DNA of 64,000 bases. Source: Microbacterium laevaniformans. Lineage in GTDB: Bacteria; Actinomycetota; Actinomycetes; Actinomycetales; Microbacteriaceae. Both the position numbers and the translations under genes were made by a program. Within the stretch, counting starts at the first letter, position 1. The number at the start of each line of letters is the position of its first letter. The notes under the pieces are model-generated. The model ran no database searches, was not told the DNA's origin, and saw nothing but the letters and a program-made list of their open reading frames with translations. The stretch covers positions 2,967,133-3,031,132 of the forward strand of contig NZ_JAFBCE010000001.1 of the NCBI RefSeq assembly GCF_016907555.1, in the 5' to 3' direction. Positions 55,303 to 64,000 of the stretch are shown piece by piece.

Positions 55303-58230
55303 TTGCTCGTGCTCCTGGCTGCGTTCGCGGTGATTCCGCTGGCGCTGCCGTGGCTGGTCGGGCGCATCGGCTCGCGAGCATTCTTCGTCGCAGCGCTGCT
55401 GCCGGTCGTGGCCTTCGTCCACGCCGCCATCGCCACGCCCGAGGTCGTCGCCGGTCGGGTGCCGGCCGAGTCCCTTCGTTGGATTCCCCAACTCGGCATC
55501 GATCTCTCGATGCGCATGGACACCCTCAGCTGGGTCCTCACGCTCATCGTCACCGGGGTGGGAGCGCTCGTCCTGCTGTATTGCCGCTGGTACTTCGACG
55601 GCAAGACGCAGGGCGTCGGCCTGTTCGCCGCGGTGCTCCTCGGGTTCGCGGGGGCGATGTACGGACTCGTCCTGACGGACGACATCATCGTGCTCGTGAT
55701 GTTCTGGGAGATCACCAGCATCCTGTCCTACCTGCTCATCGGCTTCTACCACGCGCGCGGCGCGAGCCGACGAGCCGCCCTCCAGGCGCTGCTCGTCACG
55801 ACGCTCGGCGGACTCGTGATGTTCGTCGGCGCGGTCATGCTCTCGGTGATCTACGGCACGAACAGCATCACCGCGATCGTGAGCGGTGCGGCGGCCCTGC
55901 GGCCGGGAAGTGACGGACTGCTCGCCACCGCGATCGTTCTGCTGCTGGTCGGTGCGCTCAGCAAGTCGGCCATCTTCCCCTTCCACTTCTGGCTCCCCGG
56001 TGCGATGGCCGCGCCCACGCCCGTGAGCGCGTATCTGCATGCGGCCGCGATGGTCAAGGCCGGCATCTATCTGATCGCCCGGCTCGCGCCGGCGTTCGCC
56101 GAGAACGAGCTGTGGCGACCGATCGTCATCGGTCTGGGAATCTTCACGATGCTGCTGGGCGGCTTCCAGGCGTTGCGCGAATCCGATCTCAAGCGCATCC
56201 TCGCGTTCGGCACGGTGAGCCAGCTCGGCATGCTGACGGTCGTGCTGGGCTACGGAGAGCGTAACTCCGCGCTCGCGGGCCTCGCGCTGCTGATCGGCCA
56301 CGCGCTCTTCAAATCGGCGCTCTTCCTCGTGGTCGGCGTCATCGACCGTCAGCTGTCGACCCGTGACATCGGTGAACTGTCCGGCGTGGGGCGCCAGGCA
56401 CCCACGCTCGCGGTGGTCTCGATCATCGCTGTCGCATCGATGGTGGGATTCGCCCCCACCGTCGGTTTCGTTGCGAAAGAGGCGGTGCTCAGCTCGCTGC
56501 TCGAAGGCGGCACGCGCCCTGATGCGCTCATCCCTCTGCTCGGCATCCTTCTCGGCTCGATCCTCACGACCGCGTACGGTCTGCGTTTCGTGTGGGGCGC
56601 CTTCTGGACGAAGAAGGATGCCGACGGCGCGGCCCGCCCTGCCACGCAATGGCCCGATCCGCCGCTGGGCTTCCTCGCGGCGCCGATCCTGTTGGCCGTC
56701 CTGACTCTCGCCGCCGGCTTCACGGCACCGCTGCTCGATCACGCCTTCTCCGGCTACGCCGACACGCTCCCCACCGCCGGCGGATATCCGTACCACCTGG
56801 CGCTCTGGCACGGATGGGAGCCGGCCCTGTTCCTGTCGCTGGGCAGCATCGCCCTGGGCGCGCTGGTATTCACGATCGCACAGCGCACGGGGCGTATGCC
56901 GCGTCGCCTGATGCCGTTCACGGCCGCCGACGTCTACAACCTGGTGCTGCGCATGATCGCGCGCATCGCCGTGTGGACCACGACCTTCACCCAGCGGGGT
57001 TCGCTTCCGCTGTACGTCGGCACGATCTTCGTCGTCTTCGTGGCGGCCGAGGGCACGGCGCTGTTCGCGGGCCGCGACTGGCAGATCTCGCTCGACGCCT
57101 GGCAGACGCCCATGCAGCTGGTGGTCGCTCCGATCATGATCATCGCGGGGATCTTCGCGGTGCGGGCCCGAAAGCGCTACACCGGCGTCGTGCTGGTCTC
57201 GGCGACGGGACTCGGCATGATCGCCCTGTTCGCGACGAGCGGGGCGCCCGACCTCGCCCTGACGCAGATCCTCGTCGAGACCGTCACCCTCGTGGCGTTC
57301 GCTCTGGTGCTGCGTCGGATCCCCGCGCGCCTGGGGGAGCACAACGCCTCCGTCAAGCCGATCCTCCGGGCGATCCTCGCCATTGCGGTCGGCGCGACGA
57401 TGGCGATGGTCGCGATGGTCGCGACCGGTGCGCGCGTCGCGACGCCGATCTCCGATCGCTTCCCCGACCTCGCCTACCAGCTCGGGCACGGCAAGAACGT
57501 CGTGAACGTCGCCCTCGTCGACCTGCGCGGCTGGGACACGATGGGAGAGCTGTCGGTCCTGATCCTCGCCGCGACTGGGGTGGCCTCGCTGGTTTTCGTC
57601 ACCCACCGCTCCGATCTCATCTCGCGATCGATCTCGGCGCTGCCGACGGGGGTCACCCGCACGCGGCGGCCCCTCATCGAGACCGCGGAGGGGCCGCGTC
57701 CCCGCGGAAGCGATCCCGACAGCACGCGTCAGACATGGCTCGTGGGTGGACAGAAGGTTCGCCCGGAGAATCGGTCGCTCTTGCTCGAAGTCATCGTTCG
57801 GATCCTCTTCCACACGATCATCGTCGTGTCGATCTACCTGCTCTTCGCCGGTCACAACCTTCCCGGCGGCGGCTTTGCGGGTGGCCTGGTCGCCGGTATG
57901 GCGCTGGTCATGCGCTACGTCGCCGGTGGTCGGTACGAGCTCGGGGCGGCCGCCCCCACGGATGCCGGGCGCCTTCTCGGTGCGGGGATGGCGCTCGCCG
58001 TGGCCTCCGCGGTGGTGCCGCTGCTGTTCGGCCTGCCGCCCCTGAAGAGCGTGCTCTGGGAGGCGGAGATCCCGGTGGTCGGTCACATCGAGTTCGTGAC
58101 GTCGACGCTCTTCGACATCGGTGTCTACCTCGTCGTGATCGGTCTCGTGCTCGACGTGCTGCGTTCGCTCGGTGGCGAGGTCGACCGGCAGACTCAGGAG
58201 CTTCGCGAGAGGGGGGTGATGGTCTCGTGA
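55303..58230 (+). CDS. mrpA: Na+/H+ antiporter subunit A fused to B (MrpAB)
   Basis: 975 residues, TTG start behind AGGAGG. NuoL-like proton-channel part (residues ~1-500: DTLSWVLTLIVTGVGALVLL, conserved Glu in MFWEITSILSYLLIGFYHA, Lys in LVGALSKSAIFPFHFWLPGA), then the MrpA C-terminal helices and an MrpB domain (VIVRILFHTIIVVSIYLLFA, NLPGGGFAGGLVAG). No separate mrpB follows, so this is a fused subunit. TAGACT at 55262-55267 may be the promoter -10. First gene of a coupled six-gene operon for Na+/H+ exchange. Confidence 0.95.
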   Translation: MLVLLAAFAVIPLALPWLVGRIGSRAFFVAALLPVVAFVHAAIATPEVVAGRVPAESLRWIPQLGIDLSMRMDTLSWVLTLIVTGVGALVLLYCRWYFDGKTQGVGLFAAVLLGFAGAMYGLVLTDDIIVLVMFWEITSILSYLLIGFYHARGASRRAALQALLVTTLGGLVMFVGAVMLSVIYGTNSITAIVSGAAALRPGSDGLLATAIVLLLVGALSKSAIFPFHFWLPGAMAAPTPVSAYLHAAAMVKAGIYLIARLAPAFAENELWRPIVIGLGIFTMLLGGFQALRESDLKRILAFGTVSQLGMLTVVLGYGERNSALAGLALLIGHALFKSALFLVVGVIDRQLSTRDIGELSGVGRQAPTLAVVSIIAVASMVGFAPTVGFVAKEAVLSSLLEGGTRPDALIPLLGILLGSILTTAYGLRFVWGAFWTKKDADGAARPATQWPDPPLGFLAAPILLAVLTLAAGFTAPLLDHAFSGYADTLPTAGGYPYHLALWHGWEPALFLSLGSIALGALVFTIAQRTGRMPRRLMPFTAADVYNLVLRMIARIAVWTTTFTQRGSLPLYVGTIFVVFVAAEGTALFAGRDWQISLDAWQTPMQLVVAPIMIIAGIFAVRARKRYTGVVLVSATGLGMIALFATSGAPDLALTQILVETVTLVAFALVLRRIPARLGEHNASVKPILRAILAIAVGATMAMVAMVATGARVATPISDRFPDLAYQLGHGKNVVNVALVDLRGWDTMGELSVLILAATGVASLVFVTHRSDLISRSISALPTGVTRTRRPLIETAEGPRPRGSDPDSTRQTWLVGGQKVRPENRSLLLEVIVRILFHTIIVVSIYLLFAGHNLPGGGFAGGLVAGMALVMRYVAGGRYELGAAAPTDAGRLLGAGMALAVASAVVPLLFGLPPLKSVLWEAEIPVVGHIEFVTSTLFDIGVYLVVIGLVLDVLRSLGGEVDRQTQELRERGVMVS

Positions 58231-58772
58231 CCGTCTCGGCCGTTCTCATCGTCATCATGGCCGCCCTCTTCGCGTGCGGCGTCTACGCCATGCTCGAGCG
58301 TAGCCTCACCCGCGTGCTCATCGGCTTCCTGCTGCTGGGCAACGCCACCAACCTGTTCCTGCTCGTCGTCATGGGCCGCCCCGGCATCGCCCCGTTCTTC
58401 GGTGCGGGCGGCGTCGACGAGATGAGTGACCCGCTGCCGCAGGCGCTGACGTTGACGGCGATCGTCATCACCTTCGCCGTCTCGGCCTTCCTGCTCGCGC
58501 TCATCTACCGCTCGTGGCAGCTCGGCCGGGCCGACACGGTGGTCGACGACGAGGAAGACATCGCCGTGCGTGATCGCGGTGCCGTCGAAGAGGACGAGAT
58601 GGACGACGAGACGTCCATTGAAGACGAGGACGAGGACGCGACGACCGACTTCATCGGCACCGAGACCGCCCCGATCACGGTGCTGCACCATCGCGATCTC
58701 GACGGCATCCGCGACGACGCCCCCGTCGACCGTCCGGGTCGAGACGGCCGAGAGGGCGGTGATGCGCGATGA
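58227..58772 (+). CDS. mrpC: Na+/H+ antiporter subunit C, with acidic C-terminal tail
   Basis: 181 residues; NuoK-like with three membrane helices (VLIVIMAALFACGVYAMLER, GFLLLGNATNLFLLVV, ALTLTAIVITFAVSAFLLAL). Usual MrpC proteins are ~115 residues; here a ~70-residue acidic tail (EDEMDDETSIEDEDEDATT) is added. GTG start overlaps the mrpA stop (GTGA) and the stop overlaps mrpD. Confidence 0.93.
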   Translation: MTVSAVLIVIMAALFACGVYAMLERSLTRVLIGFLLLGNATNLFLLVVMGRPGIAPFFGAGGVDEMSDPLPQALTLTAIVITFAVSAFLLALIYRSWQLGRADTVVDDEEDIAVRDRGAVEEDEMDDETSIEDEDEDATTDFIGTETAPITVLHHRDLDGIRDDAPVDRPGRDGREGGDAR

Positions 58773-60334
58773 GCGCTCTGGTTCCCCTTCTCGTCGCCCT
58801 GCCGTTGCTCGGCGCCGGCATCGCGCTCGTCTTCGGTCGCCAGCGCCGCGTTCAGGTCGGTGTGTCGGTCGTCACGCTCACCCTCGTGCTGGCGATCGCC
58901 GCCGTGCTCCTGTACACCGTCGACTCGTCGGGGCAGGCGATCGCCGTGTCGGTGGGCGGCTGGCCGATTCCGTTCGGGATCGTGCTGTACGTCGATCGTC
59001 TCGCGGCGCTGCTCGTCGTGATCTCCAGCATCGTGCTGCTTGCCGTTCTGCTCTTCTCCGTCGGGCAGGGCGCCGCCGACGGCGACGACGACACCCCCGT
59101 GACGATCTTCCACCCCTCGTATCTCATCCTGTCGGCGGGCATCTTCAACGCGTTCATCGCGGGCGACCTCTTCAACCTGTACGTCGGCTTCGAGATCCTG
59201 CTGGTCGCCTCGTACGTGCTCATCACCCTCGGTTCCACGGAGTCGCGTATCCGCGCCGGGGTCGTCTACATCGTCGTCTCGCTCGTCTCCTCGATCCTCT
59301 TCCTCGCCGCCATCGCTGCCATCTACGGTGCCCTGGGCACCGTGAACATCGCGCAGCTGGCCGAGAGGATGACAGAGCTTCCCGATTCGACGCAGCTCGT
59401 CCTGCATCTGATGCTCCTGCTCGCCTTCAGCATCAAGGCGGCGGTGTTCCCGCTGTCGTTCTGGCTGCCCGACTCGTACCCGACCGCGCCGGCACCCGTC
59501 ACCGCGGTCTTCGCAGGCCTGCTGACGAAGGTCGGCGTCTACGCGATGATCCGCACCGAGACGCAGATCTTTCGGGACAACGACGTCAACACGCTGCTGC
59601 TGATCGTCGCGCTGGCGACCATGATCGTCGGCGTCCTCGGCGCGCTGGCCCAAGCCGAGCTCAAGCGCATCCTGTCGTTCACACTCGTCAGCCACGTCGG
59701 CTACCTCGTGTTCGGGCTCGCGATCGCGACGCCTCTCGCCCTCGGCGCGACCACCTATTACATGGTCCACCACATCATCGTGCAGACCACGCTCTTCCTC
59801 GCGGTCGGGCTCGTCGAGCGTCGTGCCGGCTCGACATCGATCCTCAAGGTCAAGGGGCTGATGCGCGCTGCACCCCTGCTCGCGGTGCTGTTCTTCATCC
59901 CGGCGATCAACCTCGGCGGGCTGCCGCCGTTCTCGGGATTCATCGGCAAGCTCGCGCTGTTCGACGCGGCGGCCGAGGTCGGCACGCCACTCATGTACCT
60001 CCTGATCGTCGGCGGCATCGTCACGTCGCTGTTGACCCTCTACACCCTCATGCGCGCGTGGAACCTCGCCTTCTGGCGCGAGGACGACGACCATTCGGAG
60101 GAGACCGGCGTCGTCGAGCGCATCTCGTACCTCGGTGACGCCCCGGCAGCCGACGACGAGGGCGCGCGCCGCGTCATTCCGCGCATCATGACCGCGACGA
60201 CGGCGGGGATGGTCGCGGTTACGGTCGCCCTCACGGTCTTCGCCGGTCCCCTCTACGCGCTGTGCGCGAGCATCGGCGACGCGCTGCTCACGCCCGTGAC
60301 GCTGGTGCAGCTCGACGACGGGGGCGGATCATGA
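58769..60334 (+). CDS. mrpD: Na+/H+ antiporter subunit D
   Basis: 521 residues, NuoM/NuoN-like, about 14 membrane helices. Conserved Glu in LYVGFEILLVASYVLITLG, Lys in FSIKAAVFPLSFWLPDSYPT and in AELKRILSFTLVSHVGYLVF. Start overlaps mrpC by 4 nt; stop overlaps mrpE by 4 nt. Confidence 0.95.
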   Translation: MSALVPLLVALPLLGAGIALVFGRQRRVQVGVSVVTLTLVLAIAAVLLYTVDSSGQAIAVSVGGWPIPFGIVLYVDRLAALLVVISSIVLLAVLLFSVGQGAADGDDDTPVTIFHPSYLILSAGIFNAFIAGDLFNLYVGFEILLVASYVLITLGSTESRIRAGVVYIVVSLVSSILFLAAIAAIYGALGTVNIAQLAERMTELPDSTQLVLHLMLLLAFSIKAAVFPLSFWLPDSYPTAPAPVTAVFAGLLTKVGVYAMIRTETQIFRDNDVNTLLLIVALATMIVGVLGALAQAELKRILSFTLVSHVGYLVFGLAIATPLALGATTYYMVHHIIVQTTLFLAVGLVERRAGSTSILKVKGLMRAAPLLAVLFFIPAINLGGLPPFSGFIGKLALFDAAAEVGTPLMYLLIVGGIVTSLLTLYTLMRAWNLAFWREDDDHSEETGVVERISYLGDAPAADDEGARRVIPRIMTATTAGMVAVTVALTVFAGPLYALCASIGDALLTPVTLVQLDDGGGS

Positions 60335-60912
60335 GTCCGACGTCGTCGGTGGCGGCTGCCGTCTGGCGCCAGCTTCCCTTCTTCGTGTGGCTGGTCGCCC
60401 TGTGGATGCTGCTGTGGGGTCAGTTCACGGTGCTCGCCGCCGTGACCGGCGTCGTCGTGGCGCTCGTGGTCACCCGCGTGTTCCGACTGCCGGCGGTCGA
60501 GCTGTCGGGACGGGTGAACTTCTGGTACGGCCTCGTCTTCGTGGTGATGTTCTTCCTCGCTCTGATCCGTGGATCCTTGCTCGTCGCGTGGCAGACCCTC
60601 AATCCGCGACGCTATCCGGGCACCGCGGTGATCGCGGTGCCGCTGCGCACCGACGACGACCTGATCATGGCCCACGTCGGCGTGACGGCGTCACTCATCC
60701 CGGGCTCGCTGATCGTCGACGTCGACCGTGACCGGCGCATTCTCTTCCTGCACGTCATCGGCGTCTCCTCCGCCGAGGATGTGGAGAAGCAGCGCCGCGC
60801 CGTGCAGGGCTGGGAGGCGCGCATCGTGCGCGCGGTGGGATCGCGCGCCCAGCTGCGGGCCATTCAGCAGATCGGTGCGCGCTCGCCGCGGGAAGGCGGC
60901 GCACCTCGATGA
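60331..60912 (+). CDS. mrpE: Na+/H+ antiporter subunit E
   Basis: 193 residues, three hydrophobic N-terminal segments and a soluble C-terminal half with VGVTASLIPGSLIVDVDRD, the MrpE hallmark. ATG start overlaps the mrpD stop. The C-terminal ~30 residues are basic. Confidence 0.93.
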   Translation: MSPTSSVAAAVWRQLPFFVWLVALWMLLWGQFTVLAAVTGVVVALVVTRVFRLPAVELSGRVNFWYGLVFVVMFFLALIRGSLLVAWQTLNPRRYPGTAVIAVPLRTDDDLIMAHVGVTASLIPGSLIVDVDRDRRILFLHVIGVSSAEDVEKQRRAVQGWEARIVRAVGSRAQLRAIQQIGARSPREGGAPR

Positions 60913-61178
60913 CCGTTCTCATCATCGCCATCTACGTCGTCTTCGCGGCGGCGGGGCTTCTCACGCTGTGGCGCATCATCGTGGGGCCGTCGATCCTCGA
61001 CCGCGCCGTGGCATCGGACGTGCTGCTGACGCTCGTCATGTGCGCCCTGGGCGCGGACATGGTGATCAACCACCACACCCGGTCGCTGCCGGCGCTGCTC
61101 ATCATCGCCGCCGTCGGTGTCTTCGGCTCCATCGCGGTGGCGCGCTTCGTCGCACGAAGGGACAACACCGACCGATGA
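60909..61178 (+). CDS. mrpF: Na+/H+ antiporter subunit F
   Basis: 89 residues, three helices. RIIVGPSILDRAVASDVLLT is diagnostic of MrpF. Overlaps mrpE and mrpG by 4 nt each. Confidence 0.94.
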   Translation: MTVLIIAIYVVFAAAGLLTLWRIIVGPSILDRAVASDVLLTLVMCALGADMVINHHTRSLPALLIIAAVGVFGSIAVARFVARRDNTDR

Positions 61179-61531
61179 ACGATCTCCTCGACATCGCGGC
61201 CCTCGTGCTCGTGCTCATCGGCGGTTTGCTGTGCGTCACGGCGGCGATCGGGCTGCTGCGCTTTCGCGATGTGCCGACGCGGCTGCATGCCGCGACGAAG
61301 CCGCAGGTGCTCGGGCTCATTCTCATCTGCCTCGCGATCGCGCTGTCGCTGCGGAGCTGGCCGGTGGTCGCCTTCCTCGTCCCCGTGGTGATGATGCAGC
61401 TGGCCACCGCGCCGCTGTCGGCGCACATGGTCGGACGCCAGGCCTATCGCAACGGCACGATCGACGAACGCTCGCTGTACGTCGACGAGCTCGACGAGGC
61501 CCGTCGCACGCCCCCCGCCGCGGGCGGCTGA
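61175..61531 (+). CDS. mrpG: Na+/H+ antiporter subunit G
   Basis: 118 residues, three helices. AAIGLLRFRDVPTRLHAATK is diagnostic of MrpG. Last gene of the mrp operon; no hairpin terminator is obvious in the following 200 bp. Confidence 0.94.
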   Translation: MNDLLDIAALVLVLIGGLLCVTAAIGLLRFRDVPTRLHAATKPQVLGLILICLAIALSLRSWPVVAFLVPVVMMQLATAPLSAHMVGRQAYRNGTIDERSLYVDELDEARRTPPAAGG

Positions 61532-61732
61532 GCGCGAGAACTCCTCCCCATCGGCGGATGCGCGGGCGCTGCCGGCGACGCTTGTGGACAACGGCGCACA
61601 CGTCCGGCATCGCCGCCACACTGGACGAGTCGGGGACCGGACCGTCAACTGGGGGGTCACAGGTCCGGCCCCGGCATCCCTCCCCTCGGCGATCGTGAGC
61701 TCGCAGAGTCGTTCGATGCTCCCGATGCCGAG

Positions 61733-62110
61733 GTGCTGCACCTGCTCGAGAATGGCGAACGCGTCGGAGGGGCCGTCGTCGTTCCGGGCCGCGAGGCGGG
61801 CCGCCGGTCGCTGGAGCCGTTCTTCATCGATGCCGGCCGCGAGGGCAAGGGACTCGGTCGGCGGGCGTGGCGGGCGATCGAGGAGCACTATCCCGACACG
61901 AGGGTCTGGGAGACCTTCACCCCACACTTCGAAGTGCGCAACATCCACTTCTACATCAACGTCTGCGGCTTTCACGCGGTGGAGTTCTTCCACGAGGGGC
62001 ATCCTCACCCGGAGCCGCCCGGCGGTCCGACCCCTCCGGAGGGGTCGGCGGAGAGCTTCGACGGTGAGGACCGGGGCTTCCGCTTCGAGAAGGTGATGCC
62101 GACGCGCTGA
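61733..62110 (+). CDS. GNAT-family acetyltransferase, short N-terminus
   Basis: 125 residues from the GTG at 61733. Acetyl-CoA loop in DAGREGKGLGRRAWRAIEEH, then RNIHFYINVCGFHAVEFFH. The same frame is open upstream and reads ELAESFDAPDAE, which looks like family sequence, yet there is no ATG, GTG or TTG in that frame before 61733. The gene may therefore start at an unusual codon or have lost ~30 N-terminal residues. The 200 bp between mrpG and here hold nothing else. Confidence 0.78.
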   Translation: MLHLLENGERVGGAVVVPGREAGRRSLEPFFIDAGREGKGLGRRAWRAIEEHYPDTRVWETFTPHFEVRNIHFYINVCGFHAVEFFHEGHPHPEPPGGPTPPEGSAESFDGEDRGFRFEKVMPTR

Positions 62111-62129
62111 CGCGGTCGGAGCAGGGATC

Positions 62130-63575
62130 TCAGGGCGCGAGCGAGGGCGTGTGCGCCATCCCGAACTCGTGCCGTAACACGCTGCGTGCCGCGAACCATC
62201 CCGACTGCCCGTGGACCCCCGGACCGGGACTCGTCGCGGCCCCACAGAGGTAGACGCCCGGCAGAGGCGTACGCCACGGCTCGGTGCTGAGGACGGGGCG
62301 CGCGAGCAGCTGACGCAGTGTCGCGGCGCCGGCCGCGATGTCGCCGCCGATGTAGTTCGGGTTGTCGGCTTCGAGCTGCGCGGCGGTCGTACTGTGCGAC
62401 GCGATGATCACATCGCGAAACCCGGGTGCGACGTTCTCGATTGCCCGGATCACGGCCTCGGTCTGGTCCACCGTCGAACCGGCCGGCACGTGCGTGTACG
62501 CCCAGAGGGCGTGGTGGCCTTCGGGTGCGCGGGTGGAGTCGAAGACCGACGGCTGCGAGACGAGCACATAGGGGGATGCCGCGTGTCGCCCGGCGAGCAC
62601 GTCGCGCTCGGCCGCGGCGATCCGGGCACGCGTGCCGCCGATGTGCACGGTGCCGGCTCCGGCGATCCGTTCGTCGGCCCAGGGGACCGGCCCCGACAGC
62701 ACGAACTGCACTTTCGCGGAGCCGCTGCCGTAGCGGAATCGCTCCAGGCGTCGCCGATAGGGTCCCGGCATCCGCTCTCCCGCCAGTCGCACGAGTGCGC
62801 GGGGCGTGACATCGAGCACCACCGCTCTGGCGCTCAGCTCGTCGAGCGAGGTGATCTCATGGTCGAGAACGATCTCGCCGCCGTGTGCGCGAAGGTCGTC
62901 GGCGAGAGCGTCCGAGATCGCCTGCGAGCCGCCGATGGGGATCGGCCATCCGGCCGCGTGCGCGTGCGTCTGCAGGGCGAGCCCGGCGGCCGCGGCGACC
63001 AGGCTCGGCTGCGGCGCGATCGCATGGGCGGCGACACCGGTGATCATGGCCGGTGCGACGGCGCCGGTGAAGGGCGCATCCCACGCGGCGCTGCCCTGGA
63101 CGAGCGCGCGCACACCGAAACGGGCGGTGACGAGCGGATGCGGCGGCACGCGCAGCAGCGGGGACCCCGTGAACCGGGCGACCTCCCGCGCGCGGCTGGC
63201 GAGAGGGGCGATCAACCGTCGGTAGGCGGCACCGTCGCGGCCGAGGCCGTCGACGGTGCGCTCCAGGTCGCGGTACGCGATGCCGGAGCCGCCGTCGGCG
63301 GGGCTCAAAGGATGCGCGAACGAGATCTCCGGCGTGACGAACTCCACGCGCCGCGCGAGCCCGAATGCGCGGAAGAAGGGCGAGGCGAGCGCGAGCGGAT
63401 GCACGGCTGAGCAGGTGTCGTGGCGGAACCCGGGTGCCACCGTCTCGGTGGTGCGGGCTCCGCCGCCGAGCTGTGCCATCCGTTCGAAGACGCGCACCGA
63501 CAGGCCCGCCCGCGCGAGCGTGACCGCGGCGGCCAGGGCGTTGGGGCCCGATCCCACCACCTCGACGTCGGTCAT
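62130..63575 (-). CDS. NAD(P)/FAD-dependent oxidoreductase, phytoene desaturase-like
   Basis: 481 residues. N-terminal dinucleotide-binding motif GSGPNALAAAVTLARAG followed by RVFERMAQLGGGARTTE, and C-terminal FAD motif GVYLCGAATSPGPGVHGQSG. This is the CrtI/PDS-like amine oxidase superfamily; without other carotenoid genes nearby the substrate is open. Its ATG overlaps the stop of a 35-codon ORF (ATGA). Confidence 0.9.
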   Translation of the reverse strand: MTDVEVVGSGPNALAAAVTLARAGLSVRVFERMAQLGGGARTTETVAPGFRHDTCSAVHPLALASPFFRAFGLARRVEFVTPEISFAHPLSPADGGSGIAYRDLERTVDGLGRDGAAYRRLIAPLASRAREVARFTGSPLLRVPPHPLVTARFGVRALVQGSAAWDAPFTGAVAPAMITGVAAHAIAPQPSLVAAAAGLALQTHAHAAGWPIPIGGSQAISDALADDLRAHGGEIVLDHEITSLDELSARAVVLDVTPRALVRLAGERMPGPYRRRLERFRYGSGSAKVQFVLSGPVPWADERIAGAGTVHIGGTRARIAAAERDVLAGRHAASPYVLVSQPSVFDSTRAPEGHHALWAYTHVPAGSTVDQTEAVIRAIENVAPGFRDVIIASHSTTAAQLEADNPNYIGGDIAAGAATLRQLLARPVLSTEPWRTPLPGVYLCGAATSPGPGVHGQSGWFAARSVLRHEFGMAHTPSLAP

Positions 63576-63679
63576 GCCCGCCCCGCCCCCTCGTCGTGTC
63601 GCGGACGGCGATTCCGCCGCGAGTCGCCGAAAGTGGCGGATGATCGCTCGTCGTCGAACTGCCGAGCGCTGGTCGCCAT
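63572..63679 (-). CDS. 35-residue small protein upstream of the oxidoreductase
   Basis: MATSARQFDDERSSATFGDS followed by a basic tail (RRNRRPRHDEGAGRA). ATG with a strong GGAGGAG ribosome-binding site 5 nt upstream and a TACGAT -10-like box before it. Its stop overlaps the oxidoreductase start, so it couples translation of that gene; it may be a real small protein or just a leader ORF. Confidence 0.55.
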   Translation of the reverse strand: MATSARQFDDERSSATFGDSRRNRRPRHDEGAGRA

Positions 63680-63782
63680 TGAGTCTCCTCCGGGTCCCTT
63701 CCGATCGTAGAGGCCTGCGGGTCGGCGCCGGTGGGGGTGACGCGCGGATGCGCCTGCCTGCCCCCGCCTCTCCGCCTCTCCG

Positions 63783-63882
63783 TGTTCCGTCTTCAGTCTC
63801 TGCCGGCTCACGCTCGGCCGGCCGACCCGGAATCCCGCGGGTGGGGCTGGTCGCCGTGCTCTCGCGGACTGAATACGGAACG
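63783..63882. repeat. 100-bp inverted-repeat element, copy 2
   Basis: Arms TGTTCCGTCTTCAGTC (63783-63798) and the inverse of CGTTCCGTATTCAGTC (63867-63882). Same length and arms as copy 1 at 12352-12451, but the inner 68 bp differ. It lies in the 238-bp gap between the small ORF and the last gene; nothing else is seen there. Confidence 0.7.
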
Positions 63883-63917
63883 TGGCGCGGGAGGGCGGGC
63901 GGAGTCCGCGCCGCGCC

Positions 63918-64000
63918 CTACCCGATGAGACTCGGCTGCAGGTCGCGGAGCGTTCGGCGGTGGGTCATCCGTGTCACCCCCACCGCCGCCAGCGCCAGCG
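63918..64000 (-). CDS. C-terminal end of an unidentified gene (partial)
   Basis: An open frame entering from the right edge and ending at TAG (63918-63920): ALAAVGVTRMTHRRTLRDLQ, then PSLIG. Too short for identification. Confidence 0.4.
   Translation of the reverse strand, partial: LALAAVGVTRMTHRRTLRDLQPSLIG

Noticed and set aside
55096..58086. A 996-codon minus-strand open frame antisense to mrpA
   Set aside because: Low-complexity Arg/Asp/Glu/His composition typical of the complement of a membrane-protein gene in GC-rich DNA.

Overview
The window looks like the replication-origin region of a high-GC actinobacterium, most likely Microbacteriaceae (Microbacterium-like). Evidence: the order dnaA-dnaN-recF-dciA-gyrB-gyrA-DUF3566-tRNA-Ile-tRNA-Ala, DnaA boxes between dnaA and dnaN, a PknA/PknB-PbpA-RodA-PstP-FHA operon, CrgA, a class E sortase, NucS mismatch endonuclease, a fused MrpAB antiporter, and many genes whose -10 box lies 6-7 nt before the start codon (leaderless mRNAs).

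Layout. 1-9075: origin and replication genes, then two tRNAs. 9213-15517: housekeeping genes (YdeI-like, an XRE regulator divergent from ilvD, NUDIX, YbaK, cyclophilin, rhomboid). 15533-26539: cell division, cell wall and its signalling (crgA, sortase, glutamine amidotransferase, then a minus-strand run fhaA-fhaB-pstP-rodA-pbpA-pknA-pknB). 26748-26831: tRNA-Leu(CAG), whose last bases are the left attachment site of a ~17.9 kb genomic island ending at a 24-bp direct repeat at 44714-44737. 44818-55246: accessory chromosome genes (three FCD-type GntR regulators around an MFS and an SDR gene, cspA, HAD phosphatase, nucS, HNH/DUF222, MFS plus LacI regulator). 55303-61531: complete mrpACDEFG Na+/H+ antiporter operon. 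61733-64000: a GNAT gene, a carotenoid-desaturase-like oxidoreductase with a 35-codon upstream ORF, and a copy of a 100-bp inverted-repeat element.

The island is the unusual part. It has a phage-satellite-like backbone (integrase, XRE repressor, excisionase, second HTH protein, replication-like protein, HNH-like protein, tape-measure-like protein, DUF6907-like protein, and a second tyrosine recombinase at the right end). Its first integrase gene has been cut into three pieces by IS5-family (IS427-like) insertions. The pieces rejoin in frame across CTAG target duplications to a 407-residue protein. One piece boundary holds a 1,540-bp IS; the other holds a 6,477-bp block bounded by related IS ends.

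The IS5-like elements carry different passenger genes between the transposase and the terminal repeat next to its 3' end: a four-helix membrane protein (two identical copies), a GNAT acetyltransferase, and a P-loop kinase. In the membrane-protein version the passenger lies between two related transposase 3' tails, which suggests capture by pairing with the end of a related element. Between the IS units lie two secreted-protein genes (one inhibitor I36-like) and an IS481 element inserted exactly at the junction of two IS5-like elements. I regard this passenger-exchanging IS family as the best candidate for something not well described.
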